Assembly: GCA_037176885.1 (NCBI GenBank)
Contig: JAWWNJ010000051.1
Location: 124,001 to 188,000, forward strand
From: Favolaschia claudopus
Lineage: Eukaryota; Basidiomycota; Agaricomycetes; Agaricales; Mycenaceae
Reading direction: 5' to 3'
DNA: 64,000 nucleotides
The notes beneath the pieces are model-generated. The model searched no databases. It was not told the DNA's origin and saw only the letters and a list, made by a program, of their open reading frames with translations. Positions 22,905 to 36,044 of this stretch are shown here, in pieces; position 1 is the stretch's first letter; every line of letters begins with the position of its first letter. Made by a program: the position numbers and the translations under genes.

Positions 22905-25900
22905 CTATACATTGAGCTGTTCTTGCAGCCATTGTTGTCGCAGCGCCTGCCTGGTGTGGAGCTTTTCCCTACACCTCTGCATCTCCTCCCTACTGTGCAG
23001 CTGGAACAAATAGTCCTCTGAAGAGGAGACATAGAAGAGTCGGTATGTTCGCACGCAGATCTTGATCTCCAGACTGTCCCGAGTGGCGACATGGGGCGGC
23101 TTGAGCTCCAGCGGCAAGTTCCTGCAAAATCTGCCTTAGTTCGATCTTCATGTCAGCGAAGGAATAGCACGAACTTGCGCAAGAACGGTCGTTTGGTGCG
23201 ACTCAATGTTATTCCTTCGGTGGTATCGCTCTAGAGGCCGATGCGGTCAATGACGGGCCGGGGCAGATGGACTCGAAAGCGTACGGAGACAAATGAATCG
23301 ACATAAGATTGCCATCTCCCAGTGAGAACTTCGGAATCATCGAAGCTGGAATCGTCTTTCCCGAGAAGTTGAAAAGTCAAGTGCTTTGATTCAGGCAGCT
23401 ACATCCAGGTCAGTCAGTCAAGCTTTTAGCACGTGGAGCAAAGTAACCAACCCAGTCTACTCGAAAGAGATTCTCGTCAGGTCCAAGAATTTTTTCGGCG
23501 CTCTTTCGGCTGTTGATCAAATCTTGTGTAGTAGGACACGCCAACTCTCGCTCTCGTCTCAGGACATCTTGCAGATCTTGACTTTTACCATCTCCGATCA
23601 ATAGCTGCACCTGGCGCCGACAAAGATAAATAGGAGGCCAATGCTAACGACGAGTGCTGTACCTGTTTGATCAAACATCCAATGATTTTGTCAACAGTGG
23701 AGATTTTGTACGCCTCCTGGAGTCGCTGGGTGAGCGAGAATTCGAATGGGACAAACCGAAGCTTACTTTGATACCAAACATAAACCGCACTTGATCCTCA
23801 AATGCGTTTTGGTCGAGCTCGTTGTCGAATAACCTCTCACAAGATTCCAGCAAAAGATCGTAAAAGTGTTCTGCGTTAGAGACTCGAACACCCATAGGTA
23901 GAGACTCTGGATGCGGAAAGGACCCTGGATCGGTGGGGATTGTCGGTTTCTCTGGACTAGTAAGTCTTGCTGCGATGTTTTTGAAGAGCGCCAGGCGTGA
24001 ATATAACACCTTGGAAACTGATGAGCACTCGAGATAGCAATAGATTCAATCCACCAACCTCCAGAATCCGAAGGAGGGTGTAAAATATCGTGTTGGTGAA
24101 GAATGTATTTCGGGGAGGAATTCGCTGAGTTGGAGAGGCAATGGGGATATCCTGTTTGAGTTCCTCGTCAACAGGAAGAGGAGAGGGCATCCGCGAGCTC
24201 TGTGGAGAGGAATAATTCCGCGTCTTGCGGTTGCTTGACTTGGCTTGCTCGCTTTTCAACAGTTTCTTTCGCAAGTCACCGCCTGCGCCGACGGTGGCCA
24301 CAGTCGCCTTACGGCTCTTTGCCCTGGAGCCACCACTACCGACACTCGAAACCTCTACGTCGTCCATGATACTGGCATCGTCGCTGAGGTCGCTCTCCAC
24401 TGTTTCCTGGACAACGTTGAACGCTGCGTTGAAAACGACAGGGTCGAGCATGAAGAACAGTGGAACGAACGATCGCAAGAAAGTTTCAATCCGTTTTCGT
24501 TCCGCAAAGTTGATTTGTCCCTGCGTACGGTCGAGGAAAGAAAATGTCAGCATGAGCGTATCCTGAAGCACTTGTGTGTCGTCCATGACAAATTCCAACT
24601 GGTGTCGCGGCCGCGTTCTTGCGAACAGAGGGTCGATGAGGGAAGCACGCTTGGTGATTTGCTCCTCGCGTGCTGTTTCGATCTGGTTCACGAATGCTTT
24701 GGTAGTTATGGCCTTTTTGTCGGCGGCCTTGAACAGAATCCCCTGGTGATCGAGACTCTTGCTATAATTTCGGGCGTCTACCTCCCGCCACACCTTGTTC
24801 CACTCTCGCTGCGCTCGTTTCCATTCCTCTTCCTTCTGTTTCAACCGCTGGAGAACTATGGGGATAGCAAGTGCTGGTGTGTCCTGCATGGCATGAATGA
24901 CGCTCAGTCCCGCCTCCCGGCCATAGATCTTCTTGATGACACGATGGTGTATGCTCTTGATTTGCCCGTTTAGGTTCGGTTTGGGTTTATAAGAAGCCCT
25001 GTCTTCGGGGCTCAGAGATGCCATCTTGTTATTCAATGGTTCAAGCATTGTGATAGTCCGCACAATCGCCTCGATGTGGAAGTCGTACTCATGGCGCTCT
25101 TCTTCGCTGCGATGAAGAGCTTCCTCGTATATGTTCATACGGGGAGTAATGAAGCCAGCATCCTCGCTACTCCACGTGGGATGCGACACCCATTCGTCGT
25201 TGAGAACGAGGCGACACATCTCATCACGACCAGAGCACGTTACATTCGCCTCCTACGCAGTGCATAAGATTTTTCTACGCTCAGATAGATGACAAGGTAC
25301 ACACCGCAGCGGGGATTTTCCTGTAGCTGCCAAATTGGGCATCCAGTTCCGCTTTCGTAGCTTTTGCTTTCACCTCCCGGCCAATGACTGTCGGTCTCGT
25401 CCATGAATGACCTGCGGATTGCTGCTGCTCTAGCGAGTACTCCCTATCTCTGCGTTCATCCCATCCAACAATTTCCCTTAACATGGCCAAAAGCTCGCCA
25501 TCCCCTAGAAAATTACGACTCTCCCTAACGAGCCTCGCGGTGTCAATGAATTCTTGAGTGAAAAGATTGACTAATTTCAGGAATTCATTATACGTTTCTC
25601 GGTTGTCGTCGAGATACCGCTTTACACGATCGAAAAAGACATGAGCTTGCGAATCCTCCGGTGCAGCTGCTAGCACAGTTGGCGCAGGAACGCGAGAGCC
25701 GGCATGCCGACGGACGGACGGTGGTGGTGAAGCACGGCCTTTATAGGAAGACGCCGTTAGGTCTGATACGGGGGTGTGCTTAGCTTTCTTTGCCTTATCG
25801 ATGTTCAGTTAGATCAATATTTGTGAGTATGTTAACAGCCGACCTTGGATGCGACCTTGGGCATGATTTCTATCATCTCTCTTTCGATAGCCTTGCGTTT

Positions 25901-26914
25901 TCTTTTTTGAGGTAACGAGTTAACCTGTTCGGCTTTTCTTTGTTTTCCCCTTTTCTGAGCGAGATGAAGACGGTGCCATCCTCCATTAACTGTCTATTCC
26001 TTTCGGGCATGAAGATACGGAAATCCGCCCGTAAATCTGGATCATCTTTGAACAGATGTGCTATCTGTTTAGAAACTTCCTCTAACTAAGAGTTAAAGTG
26101 GATTGCCAACAGAGCACTGTATGTGTCACCTCGTCTATCATATCGGGTTTGTGGTGATATTTAGACAAAATGTCGAGGAACTGCCGATAAGTTTCTGCGT
26201 CACAGCGCTGCTTGATTTTTTGCACGTACTGCACCGCCGGCTCAATGGTTTGTTTGTCGCGTGACTTGGGTTCCACGGAGCTCTGTCTGGTCGTAGATGG
26301 TGCAGGAGCAACGCTAACAGGTGTGCGCGCTTCGGTGGTAGACCATAGAATCGGGCCATTTCCTAACCCGTTGTTGGTGGTCTGCATTGTGGTTCCGGTG
26401 GGGTTGTGACGGTGATATAGCTTGAGTCGTGATCATCCTTGGTGCATTCTATTCGATAACCAGCAGGGAGAAACGTGTTGAACCCTTGGATGAGGACGGC
26501 ATGTCCATATGAAAAGATGGGAAACGCGTTTAATGACCCCCGGAGTATCTATACCTAGAGCGCTGTGAGAATTCGGGGCATATGCGATGGCCAGAGCATA
26601 CATTTGACTCTTGAATTCCTTCATAATATCGAGGAAATGATTGTATACGTTGGGTTGGTCGTGAAACTTGTGCTTGACTGCGTCGAGATAGCTCAGGGCA
26701 TCTGTCACATTCAGAGGGCGGTCTAAAGGAGTGGTATTTTGTGAACCAGAAAAAGACGCGGGGTGTGATGTCGATGGTCGGAGAGGCACTGGCAGTTGGC
26801 TGGAGCAAAAGACCGGGCATCTTCGCGAGAGGAATCCATAGGTGGAGGGAGAGAGTCGGGAGAAGGCCCAGATAGAGACACAGCAGATTGAGATTCATCC
26901 TTTACCACGTCCAT
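22905..26914 (-). CDS. sin3: SIN3 transcriptional corepressor scaffold
   Basis: Scaffold of the Rpd3/HDAC complexes. Domains in order: PAH1 ([20 protein letters not shown], then [10 protein letters not shown] joined over a 54 nt intron to [14 protein letters not shown]), PAH2 (26,150-26,240, [20 protein letters not shown]), PAH3 (25,500-25,680, [20 protein letters not shown]), the HDAC-interaction domain (24,900-25,260, [18 protein letters not shown]) and the C-terminal Sin3 domain ([14 protein letters not shown] near 23,470; [13 protein letters not shown] near 23,030). The stop is at 22,905. Within PAH1 at about 26,480-26,500 the frame shifts by one base: the conserved continuation [20 protein letters not shown] lies in the next frame, and the original frame returns near 26,400. 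The ATG at 26,914 is the likely start; the first exons are uncertain. The domain assignment is firm, but whether the gene is functional is open. Confidence 0.88.
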
Positions 26915-27017
26915 TCCGAGCTCACCGCTGAGTTTGTCGTCGAGCACACCGTCCACACCACGGCTGTCAAGAGTACATTGTGTGACGCCCTTGTCACACT
27001 CTTCAAACCCGACTAAA

Positions 27018-28355
27018 ATGACGAAACACTCGAAGAATAATACAGCCTCTTCCATAATTTCTTATGCGGGTACGATGTTCAATTCAGCCTACCAAGGCCC
27101 GCGCAATATTCCCCTCTACAGAACGCAAAGCGGCAACCGAGTATGGAACAAAGCGCCAGCGACTGGAAACGAGTCTATGCGTCGTTTTGATGCATGCTCA
27201 CTTTGTCTGCAAAACCGCCCGCGAACCAGTGTGTTGTAAGGACGGACATCTTTTCTGCAAAGAGTGCGCCGTAAATGATCTCCGTGCGTCCTTCCCGTCT
27301 GCTCGAGAATACAACTCAAGACATCTGCAATAGTTAGCCAGAAAAAGGATCTCAAGCGTCAAAAAGGAAAAGGCCGAGCAGATCAAGAAAGAGATCGAAG
27401 GGCAAGTTGAGCGAGCCAAAGCCGCAGCTAAAGATGCGCGTCCTGCGGGACTTTGAACGCGCGGTCAACTAGGGCTTGCATCTTCCTCCAAAGCTGCCGT
27501 CTACCTCTGCAGAATCCAGTTCAGATCGGGACCAAGCGCGCCTTCTCCACCGCATTCGAATTCTCGCCTTCTCATGTCTCTGATCTTGTTGCGCAAGCCG
27601 AGGGCTGCCGCCGCCCGTGCTATTTCCCAGGAACAAGCTGAAGCTGCTAAAGGCCTTCTGCCTGACTTTTGGCTCCCGTCTTTGACTCCGACTTTCGATG
27701 GCGTTGCGCAGCGTGATTTTGTAGCCGCCCGGCGGCACCTCTGGAGAATTCAAGATGGGAGCAGTTTGCCGAGGGGGTGGAGAACGGCATTCATTTGCGT
27801 ATGGCGTTGGCTCTGATTTTTTTTTTAACACCACACATAATTCTGTTGGGTAGGTTGAAGGACCTGACGCCGGTCAAATTCACAGTTCATACTGAGTCAA
27901 GTGCAGACGCTGGCTCAAAAGGAAAGCCTCCCGGCGACGCGGTTTGCCCGTCTTGTCTGAAGAAACTGTCCAACAATGTTATCATGGTTTTGTGCGTTGA
28001 GTGTATCTCTTTTCGTCCCGTGGCTAATGTCTATTCTTCAGTGATGAAAACCGTGTTCGCATGTCATTTGTCGAACGTGCACTGAGACCTTAGTTAAACT
28101 GGAAGCGCCGCCTTCAAACCGTGAAACTCCTTCCTCTTCTACGTCGCTTCCACCCACAAAGAGAGGTCCACACATGTGTCGTTTGTGATGCACATTAAGG
28201 AGGAAAGATATAATCGAACTCAAAACGGGAAGGTGAGAGAGCGGCATGAATGGTTTCACCGAGGTATTGTATTAATGGTGCTTTCAACAGGTACAGGCTT
28301 CGCCGGTGGCGGTCTGGCTGAGACCAGTCGAACGGGTATTTCCTTCCAAGCTTGA
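27018..28355 (+). pseudogene. NOSIP-like RING/U-box protein, frame broken
   Basis: The ATG at 27,018 opens MTKHSKNNTASSIISYA, the family N terminus, and the gene ends at 28,355 with TGFAGGGLAETSRTGISFQ, the family C terminus. Between them are the half-RING (FDACSLCLQ, then AREPVCCKDGHLFCKECA), a coiled coil (KAEQIKKEIEGQVERAK), FWLPSLTPTF, LKDLTPVKFTVHTE and a second Cys cluster (VCPSCLKKL). NOSIP homologues are spliceosome-associated ubiquitin ligases. The segments are in different frames. I find at least one 1-nt loss (about 27,170), extra A in runs near 27,217 and 27,365, and further stops around 27,450-27,620, in addition to real introns. Gene order and spacing are intact, so it decayed recently or the consensus here is faulty. 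Divergent from SIN3, 104 bp between starts. Confidence 0.75.
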
Positions 28356-28722
28356 TGTCTCCGGTGAGAGGTCGCGACGGTACAACCTGTTTAAACATAC
28401 CGCTGGTCACCGCGCACCATATATTATATATTAACGTCGAAGTGATGTTCCAATATTTATGCGCGGAGGTAGCCATTTCGTACTCTAAAACATGAAAGAA
28501 CGGGAAGCATTGTACTGAGTCGTTGAAAAAAGCGCGACCGCATCTCGCGACTGTTTCAGGCAACGCGAACGGGATAATACAGAAGGGTCAGAGAACGCGG
28601 AGAGTTTTGTTAAAACAAGTGATTACGTCAGTGGCTGTGCCGTTTCCGTTTCCTGAAGTTTCTGACCACGACGACGACGGGCTGTTGACGCCGTCTTCTT
28701 CAGCGAGCTCATCGTAATTACC

Positions 28723-29484
28723 ATGTCTGCTTCCCCCAATAACTCCTCATCCGCTCCAGTGTCCGTCTCGTCCGTTCCACCTAGCGGCAGTAATAGCGCT
28801 CCTGGCAACTCTGAATCCAATGGCCTGTCTATCGCGCAAACTCTGCCCCCAGGTTTCGCCAGCATCACCGCGCCTCCACAAACTGCGACCAGTCTTCTTC
28901 AAAATTGCGCCCAATCAGCTCATCACCATCGGGTGGAATCTCACTAGCGTCATCGCGACCCCCAACGAGCCTGACGCTTAGCGCAGTGTGTGACAATGGA
29001 AATACTTACCCTGTGGGGCCGGATGAGTCTGGGAGGGTCGCGGGGACGGATACGCAAGTTATTTGGGACGTCTATTCGTATAATCAGGTACGTGTTCTTT
29101 GCAACGACAAGTGGGAGACCATTCACAGAACGACTGCAGGCGCATCCCGGAACACAGCTCGCTCAGGCATCGTATACACTCCACATGTATGATGATCGTG
29201 GGCCAACCGCTACCCGCCCGTGCAGGATTTATGAGCCCTAATACTGCCCTCGCTTTTGCGTTGTATACCCCCCAAGGGATACACACCTCTGTCTAGTGGT
29301 TAGTTCGGTTGATATTTACTTCACCCTGGTAGCTGTACTGATCATATCATCACATCAGGCTGGTCATGTACGGGCTGCAGCTCCGCTTTATCCACCCGCC
29401 CCCCTGCCGTTGCTACAGCTCTCTTCGTTTCCATTCTCCTCATGGTATTTTCTGGGCATGAGGATCCTGCGACGGTTAGCATAG
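28723..29484 (+). pseudogene. DUF7137-like membrane-anchored protein, frame broken
   Basis: Starts MSASPNNSSSAPVSV (ATG 28,723), a Ser/Pro-rich N terminus. The core segments LITIGWNLTSVIATP and TSLTLSAVCDNGNTYPVG sit in three different frames because of extra bases near 28,900 and 28,970. After a GT-AG intron (about 29,087-29,150) come AQASYTLHMYDDRGPTAT and FMSPNTALAFALYTPQG, again shifted. The last exon ends GMRILRRLA at TAG 29,482-29,484, after a hydrophobic segment (VATALFVSILLMVFSG) that would be a C-terminal membrane anchor. I recall this pattern from fungal proteins grouped as DUF7137, of unknown function. The name is moderate, the frame breaks are certain. Confidence 0.6.
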
Positions 29485-30462
29485 TCGTCTTGATCTCATC
29501 TCGGACCGTACACAGGCGTGGCTGATTCGCAATGTCATGGACTATCTTCATCCTCATTCACATACGGTTTTCATATAGCCTCTTCTTTTCTGTTCTCAGT
29601 ATGACCCTCATGACACGCACCGCATTGCACACACACCACCACCATCGGACTAGTACATTTTACAATGAGGCTGCTCAGCGGCAAGCATAGACAGTAGTAC
29701 AGTAATCGAGTAGTTTGCTTGGTTGAAAATCGGCATAAGTTAAGTAATAGACTGTATTTCCCGTAATTACCACACCGGAAAAGAAACTCTTTCTCGAGGT
29801 CTGAAAGGACTTCCAAGGGCAAGAAGAGGATAGTGATGTCTGGGATGTTTGCTAGCAATGCAGACAACGAGGCCCCGGGAAGCTCCCGCAAAGGATGATA
29901 CTGAAAAGTGGCTTTTTGAGGCCCATAATCGGGCTAAATAGCGATGTTGTGGGGCCATCACAGATAGAAAAAAATAAAATCCCAAAAAGGAAAGAGGGAA
30001 AAGAGAGAAAGAGAGAACTCTTGACTCACCTCCTCCTCATCTCTGATTTTGGGCAAGCAACCTTTTGAGTAGTCATTGATCCCGAATCCCTTGTCAAAAC
30101 TGCAGTAATATGTGTTCAGCATACAAACCAGTGTCGGGTTCGTGAGGCAAGAAAATGGTGGGAAATTGCCATTTTTGGAATAAATTTTGCGGAAAATGCC
30201 GCTCATCTCGTGCTGGGAAACGATCGGAAGCGATAGCGGATTGGGAGTGGGCAGCGATGGAGATCAGATGGGCTGATGGGATGTTTCACAGCCACATCAA
30301 TCCACGCCCGCGACTGCTTTTGGATCGTAAATTCAATGTTCTCGCTCTTGTGCTCACTACAGCGCGAAAATAGTGATTCCAAAAAAGCCACAAGACATTA
30401 CAAATCACTAAGATTAGTTTATTATACAAGTAGACTCAAAATTAATCGAAATTATAAACTAT
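29485..30462. other. Gene-free stretch
   Basis: Short, unsupported open frames only. The segment at about 29,925-29,960 resembles, in reverse complement, a stretch at about 34,774-34,810 (both around TATTTAGCCC with a C-rich flank), hinting at scattered remnants of one repeat. Nothing else is recognisable. Confidence 0.35.
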
Positions 30463-33290
30463 TCATCCATCTCGACATCTTCGTCGGCTGCCGCAGTCGT
30501 CGATTATCTGCACAGAAGGCTCAATGGTGGAGGGGGGGACTGTCGGAGGAGGTGCAGAGGCCATATTTGACTGGTACCAGTGATAGGCAGCGCGAAGAGC
30601 AGCCAATTTATCGGCTTTTAGCTTGTACTTACTCATCGCCAGAATATCCGGAACACCACGAGCCCGATACGCACTGAGTTGGTCCACAATCTTGGCAACC
30701 GTCAACGCCTCCATCTCCGCAAGTGCGACAAGGGGCCTGAGCAGGTTCGCGCGGAGAAGATCAGCTGCCTGTTGAGCTTTGGCAGCGCTTTCTCCTTTGT
30801 TCATCCTCGGCAGTCTGCTGGCGGGAATTCGACGATTTTGCGTGTTTTCTCGGCCTCAACACCACTCGCGTCGATTCGGCGGTTCTCTCGCCTTATAAAG
30901 GCGTGATCTTACCGCCGTAAACAGCGCATCCATGATAATTCCTGGGTGTGTTTGCGCCGGAACATGGCCTGGGAGTTGAATTGGTGCAAGGTGAGACACG
31001 GTTTTGCCACGGATATGAACCCGATAGGCGCCGAGCTCGCCTTCGTTGGCATCGTTTGTTGGCGGCATCCAGGCTTTCTGCCGTTCAGGTTGCCGTGGCA
31101 TGATCAATGAGACCTCCTGGCGCAAATTCCGAAGAGAACCGAGTCCAGGTTGTGAGCGAGCCTCGGAAGAATGCCAGAGTGATTGGCTTGATGTGAGGGA
31201 GAGGGAAGGGATTAGCTTGAAAGCCGCATTCATCGCTTCTGGATTTGCCCATTGTTTTCCATCCAGAGTTGCCGGCGAAAGTGACGCATTTAGACCGAAT
31301 AGCTGGTCAGGATCATCGAGGATGGATTGAATGTGGTCGCGAATTGGAACGGTGGAGGGGACCGAGGTCCAGAATGTTGACATTTTCGGTTCCGGGGCCT
31401 CGTACCTGCTTCATATAAGGATGGGTTATGACGTTCTGGTAGATGACCATCGCCCACAAATTCCGTCTGGGTACAAGGATCCGCTAGAGCAGCCCGACAG
31501 ATTTTTTCGATGTTGGTTAACGAGGGAACGTGTTTTGACCATTGAATCACGTCTAGCATCTCCTTGTACAAAGGGAGATGGGTAATTAGTTCCGCGGAAC
31601 CATCACCGTAGCTGCCAAAGCGGGTATTATGGTGTCGGGGAATCGTTTGTGTTGTTTGCCGAGCTTTTCGGTCATAAAATCGACATGCCGGTCGCCTTGG
31701 CCCTTCTTGTCGTCCTTGTTGTTGAAGATCGCGCCCGCCAGTGCGCAGGCTTGACTCCTCCACGACTCGAATTTTCGAAGGCTTGGAACTCTTCTTCGGT
31801 GAGAGGAGTATTTTTGGGAGCTGTGCGATCCAGACGATGGCGAAGAACAAACGTGTTCTGCTTGTTGCAAAGCAAGACCGGACCCTCCAGACCCAGTTTC
31901 GCCCACTCCGCGGTCATACTCCGCATTGCCGGCTTTGAAGCTGTTGAGATCTTTGTGCATACAGCATCCCGCCCAAATGAAAAAGATCCAATCGCCGCCT
32001 TCTCCTACGGATCCAGGGCATCGTACGCTTCCTTTCCCAAGGTCGTCACAATCTCCTTCATCAGCGCCGCGTCACGTCGCGCTTGCTCTCCCTTCGACAA
32101 CGAGTTCCACCCCTGCTCTCCTCCCGCCTCATGCAATCTTTTTGGCGTTCCAAGCAGCAAGATATTGGACCAGCTCCATGTACTCCTTCCCAGCAGGGCG
32201 CGTCTTCTCCCAAATCCTCGACAGTAACCTCGTGTTTTCTTGGCTTGTAATCCGCTGGCAGTGGATTTCTCGACAGCAGCATGATCTCCGTGCATCCCAG
32301 CCAAAATCCGGAGGAAATCGCGTACCCCGTAGTGTCGTTTCAACCGTTGTGCAAGAGGACTGCGATTGAAGAGGTCCGAAAATTCTCGGACGCGTTCCTC
32401 CCACCCCTTGACGGCCTCCGCGCTCGTGTGGTCAAACTGTTTTGTCTACGCCCAAGAACCGGACCTTTGGGGTGGATGTTGGATCAACGGTGAGGCTCCC
32501 AGACGCGTAATCTGCAACGCGAACATTCATGTGGGCTGACTCGATGTTTATTCCTCGATTCGAGGTACTGTCCGGCGCTAATTGTAACCGCTGCTGCACG
32601 TTAAAAATATTTCTTTCATTTTTTCGAAGTAGGAATGCTTACCTCCACTCTCAGACATCTCGTAGATGGCCTGGATTTTCGCAGCGACCCCCCCTTCACC
32701 CACTGCCCGCCCAACAGTGCGCCGACTCATCTCCCGATTAATCCGCACCCCGAATACATTTCCCTATGCGCATCATGAGCGGCCCAACCTTTCCGCGCGC
32801 ACACACCCGCTGTCAACCATGACTCGCGCTAGCTGCCTTGCTTGCGCCGTGTATATCCCCCTGTCCGTAATCCGTCTGACAGCAAACTTCTTGCTTGCTC
32901 GGTCAATTATTCTTCGTCAAACTCGTAGCTCCCCGCTGAACCCGTTGTTTAAGAGCTTTCACTTGTTGTCGAGAGCTCGCGGATAGTCGTTTTTCGAGGA
33001 GGAGGTCTGTTGCTGGCTGTCGCGCGTCATTTCGCTGATTATTCCACCCATTTCGGCCATCCTTTTCGTCACCAAAGCTGTGGTGTGTCGTGGCAGCTGT
33101 ATCATTGACTTTCGAGGCCGCTAGATCGGCCACAAGCTTCGTTTCGCGTGTCAGGGCATGCCGGTGGCGTCGCTGAAGCTTTTGGTATTCGTGCTTCCAG
33201 TCCTTGGCCGGAACAACAGGATTTGGCGGCGGATTTGGAGGAGGAAGCGGCGCGGAGGTAGAAGGTAAATTTTCTTTGTGTGCTCGCATA
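30463..33290 (-). pseudogene. MHKD-type agaricomycete repeat protein, degenerate copy 1
   Basis: I recognise this as a family repeated in agaricomycete genomes, about 1,000 residues, without an accepted domain name; its repetition suggests a mobile element. The order is right on the minus strand: N-terminal coiled coil (33,000-33,290), LRILAGMHGDHAA and VQYLAAWNAKKIA (32,150-32,340), CMHKDLNSFKAGNAE (about 31,950), LEGPVLLCNKQNTFVLR, FNNKDDKKGQGDRHVDF (31,680), TRFGSYGDGSAELITHL and WSKHVPSLTNIEK (31,510-31,610), MPPTNDANEGELGAYRV (31,030-31,070) and the tail VDQLSAYRARGVPDIL (30,660). At least five frame changes separate these blocks, more than introns can explain. Confidence 0.7.
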
Positions 33291-33459
33291 TTTGCAGCCT
33301 CTCGCAGCTAAACTGCGTCCTCGTAGGACCCTTGCGTCTGCGTGACGGCGCCGTCTTACTTGATGAGCCCATAACGAGGGGTAGATGTCGATGTTTTTGG
33401 TGTAGAATGGGATTACTGAAGAATATGTGATTTTCGATGATATTGCCTGCTATTAACAC

Positions 33460-36044
33460 AGTAAGTATATACCTGAACGTGTAGTTATAATTAGGTCAAT
33501 GCGTTCACACCTTGTCCGGCCCTGTTATCCGACGGAGTAGCCAAAACACGCCGAAAGTCGTCGCGTCGGTGATTTTGACGCGTAGTGTCACACCTCTGTC
33601 ACGCTCTGTAACGTATCTGATGGGTCTGCCCGGCACTTTCACAATTTCGAGCCGGTGTGCCCCGATGAGTGTTGCCGGCCATGCCGCAAATTCACGGCCT
33701 TGATGTTATCTTGAGATTGGTTAAGGCCAATTTTCTTGCAAGGTCACGGTCCCAGATGCCGGCTACTTCACTCAGGACAATTTGACTGTACATAAAAATT
33801 CCAGCTCAACCAATCTCGAGCCAAATATCTCAAACTTCAATTTTATCCATAAGATCAGTACAATATAGAAGGAGGTGAGCTCAAAATCCTGAAGGCGTCT
33901 CGAGTGTCTCATTTAAGGAGCACTTCATCAATCAATAAGTCCAAATAGATCACTGATGGGACGATCGCTGCCCACGTCCCAAGAGGATGTCTCAAAATGG
34001 TTTATTCCGCGGCCCGAGGCAGGGCATCGTGCGCATCAGCCAAAGAACACGACACAGCCATATGCCCATAACGCGTCATTTCGCGCTCAGTCACTCGACG
34101 CGCCGTCGTCGAAATTTCCGCTCATTTTTACCAATTCTCTGCATTTTATAGATCCCCTAATTTTCCCAGGTTCTCTTCTGGTATGCCTCATTCTTGTGAG
34201 CCTCCAATTTCCGTCATTCAAGTAAAACACAACCTGCTTTCAGTTCCCTTTGAATCATTTCATTCGCCTTGAGCCCTGTGTCAATGTCATGTAAGCTAAT
34301 ATTTAACCTCACTCTTTCCACCGTTCTTCATGCACAGTCTTCAGTAGAAAACAAATTACTGGGCTCCATCTGATCTCCCATAGAGATTGTAATTATTGTA
34401 TTTTGAGCTTGAATTAGAATTAGTGTTGCTCCCCCTCACTTGCCTCTCACAGTTGAGAGTGGTCATAAACTCAGATGCCTTAACTGGAGCTCCATACAGA
34501 AGTACAAAAGAGAAGCTTCCATATTTCTGTGTACTAGCAGTTCTGTGGCAAATGCCACAAGAAAGAGCTCATATTTACAATAATCACGAGTGCAGGTCAA
34601 TCTACACGCAAGTTTAAGGAATTCTGGGCTTCTATAAGAGAATAAACACAAGCAAATGACCAGAGAGAAGGCAATGAAACTCGACGAACAGGGTGTCTTT
34701 AAACTGTGAGAACTTACAGATGATGATCAACCATATCGGGAATATTCGCTATTACGGCGCTATTGCCCCACATCACCAGTATTTAGCCCATAATCGAGAG
34801 ACCCACGCCTCCCCCAGTCTGACATTGCCAAATAGGGAAAGACTTACCAAATATAGTAATGGGCGGGAGACCGAGCGACGGATGTATTCTGCCGGTTGGC
34901 ATGCTTAGTTGTCGTCACTCTCGTCGATTGGTATGTAGTGTGCTCCCCTTCGATTTCGGTGGTGTGTGGAGGACATGGGTTCAAACCCGATGGCACAGTT
35001 TTATCTTTCACACCCTGAAACTGTTTAATTTTTCTTTTTGATACACCTTGGCACCTTTTCCTCTTCTCAATAATTCATTCTACAGAGCAGTACATCATCA
35101 AAATTACCACAGACACTAGTCAGTTTATCGAGCTCTTCTTGAGAAACAAAATGAGCATTCACTATAATCACCCTAATCTATCATCTTAACCTTAAGGAAT
35201 ACCCCAGGGCTCCATTTGGAATAACTCAGTGTCCTCAAATGTCAAATCATTCAATGAAAGTACGAAAAATTTCCTTTTTTGGACAGAAATGTCTTTCAGT
35301 GTGAAGGTGTGGACCAAATTGTTGCTCTGCCATAGTAATATGCTTCTTAAGCGCCTTCTGTCCAAGCGACACGGCATTTGAACTTGAAAAATGCGTCTAA
35401 GCTTGTCTAAGACGCTGTCAGACTGACAAACGTAAGCCTGACACGTGGTGGGAAACCATGCCGTAATGTCAGACTGGGGGAGGCGAAGGGGTTTTACCAT
35501 AATCCGCGAGCTCCGAGTCTGTCCGTAATCGGGTTTGAATGTTTGTTTATTCAAGTCTAATTGTCGAGGCGAGTCTCTTACACCACCCTCACTTCCGAAC
35601 TCACCCAGTATCCCCACCTCTTAGGTCGTAAGACTAAGAGGGATACACGACATACTTAACTCGCCCCCCCGCAGTTACTAGTCTCGTGACCAGACTCTTA
35701 TGACATCCCAAAGGGAAAAAGGGGACATAGCTGGCAAATTCCTGGTACCGGTAGGATACCAGGTCTACCAAGGGGTACGCACTCTTAAAATTTTCGACAC
35801 GAGGTCGGAAAAGCGAATTAAGACTGGTGGTGGGCAGCGAGGGCTTTTGATGGGCCATCAATCAGCCGGCAATTACTTGTATTCCGGGAAATTGATGGTT
35901 AAAACTTGTTCCTCTTCGTTTTACGCAATGGTGGGCAGGTTTGAGTCAGAGAAGCATGGATATGTATATTAGAACATCCTGTAAGGTAATTTGAATGAAA
36001 AGTAATTATTAAATACGGTAAGTATTGTGCTGCAATAAATTCAA
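33460..36044. other. 2.5 kb gene-free region, AT-richer than its surroundings
   Basis: No open frame here carries a known domain; the longest (35,192-35,617, minus) has no family resemblance. Base composition is visibly lower in GC than the housekeeping block, and direct and inverted words recur (for example the TATTTAGCCC stretch at about 34,785). Most likely old, unrecognisable transposon debris. Confidence 0.4.

Noticed and set aside
26433..26789. A separate start of SIN3 at 26,789
   Set aside because: The codon there is GTG and lies in the middle of a continuing frame; the ATG at 26,914 is more plausible.
35192..35617. 141-codon minus-strand frame in the gene-free region
   Set aside because: No recognisable domain and surrounded by transposon debris.
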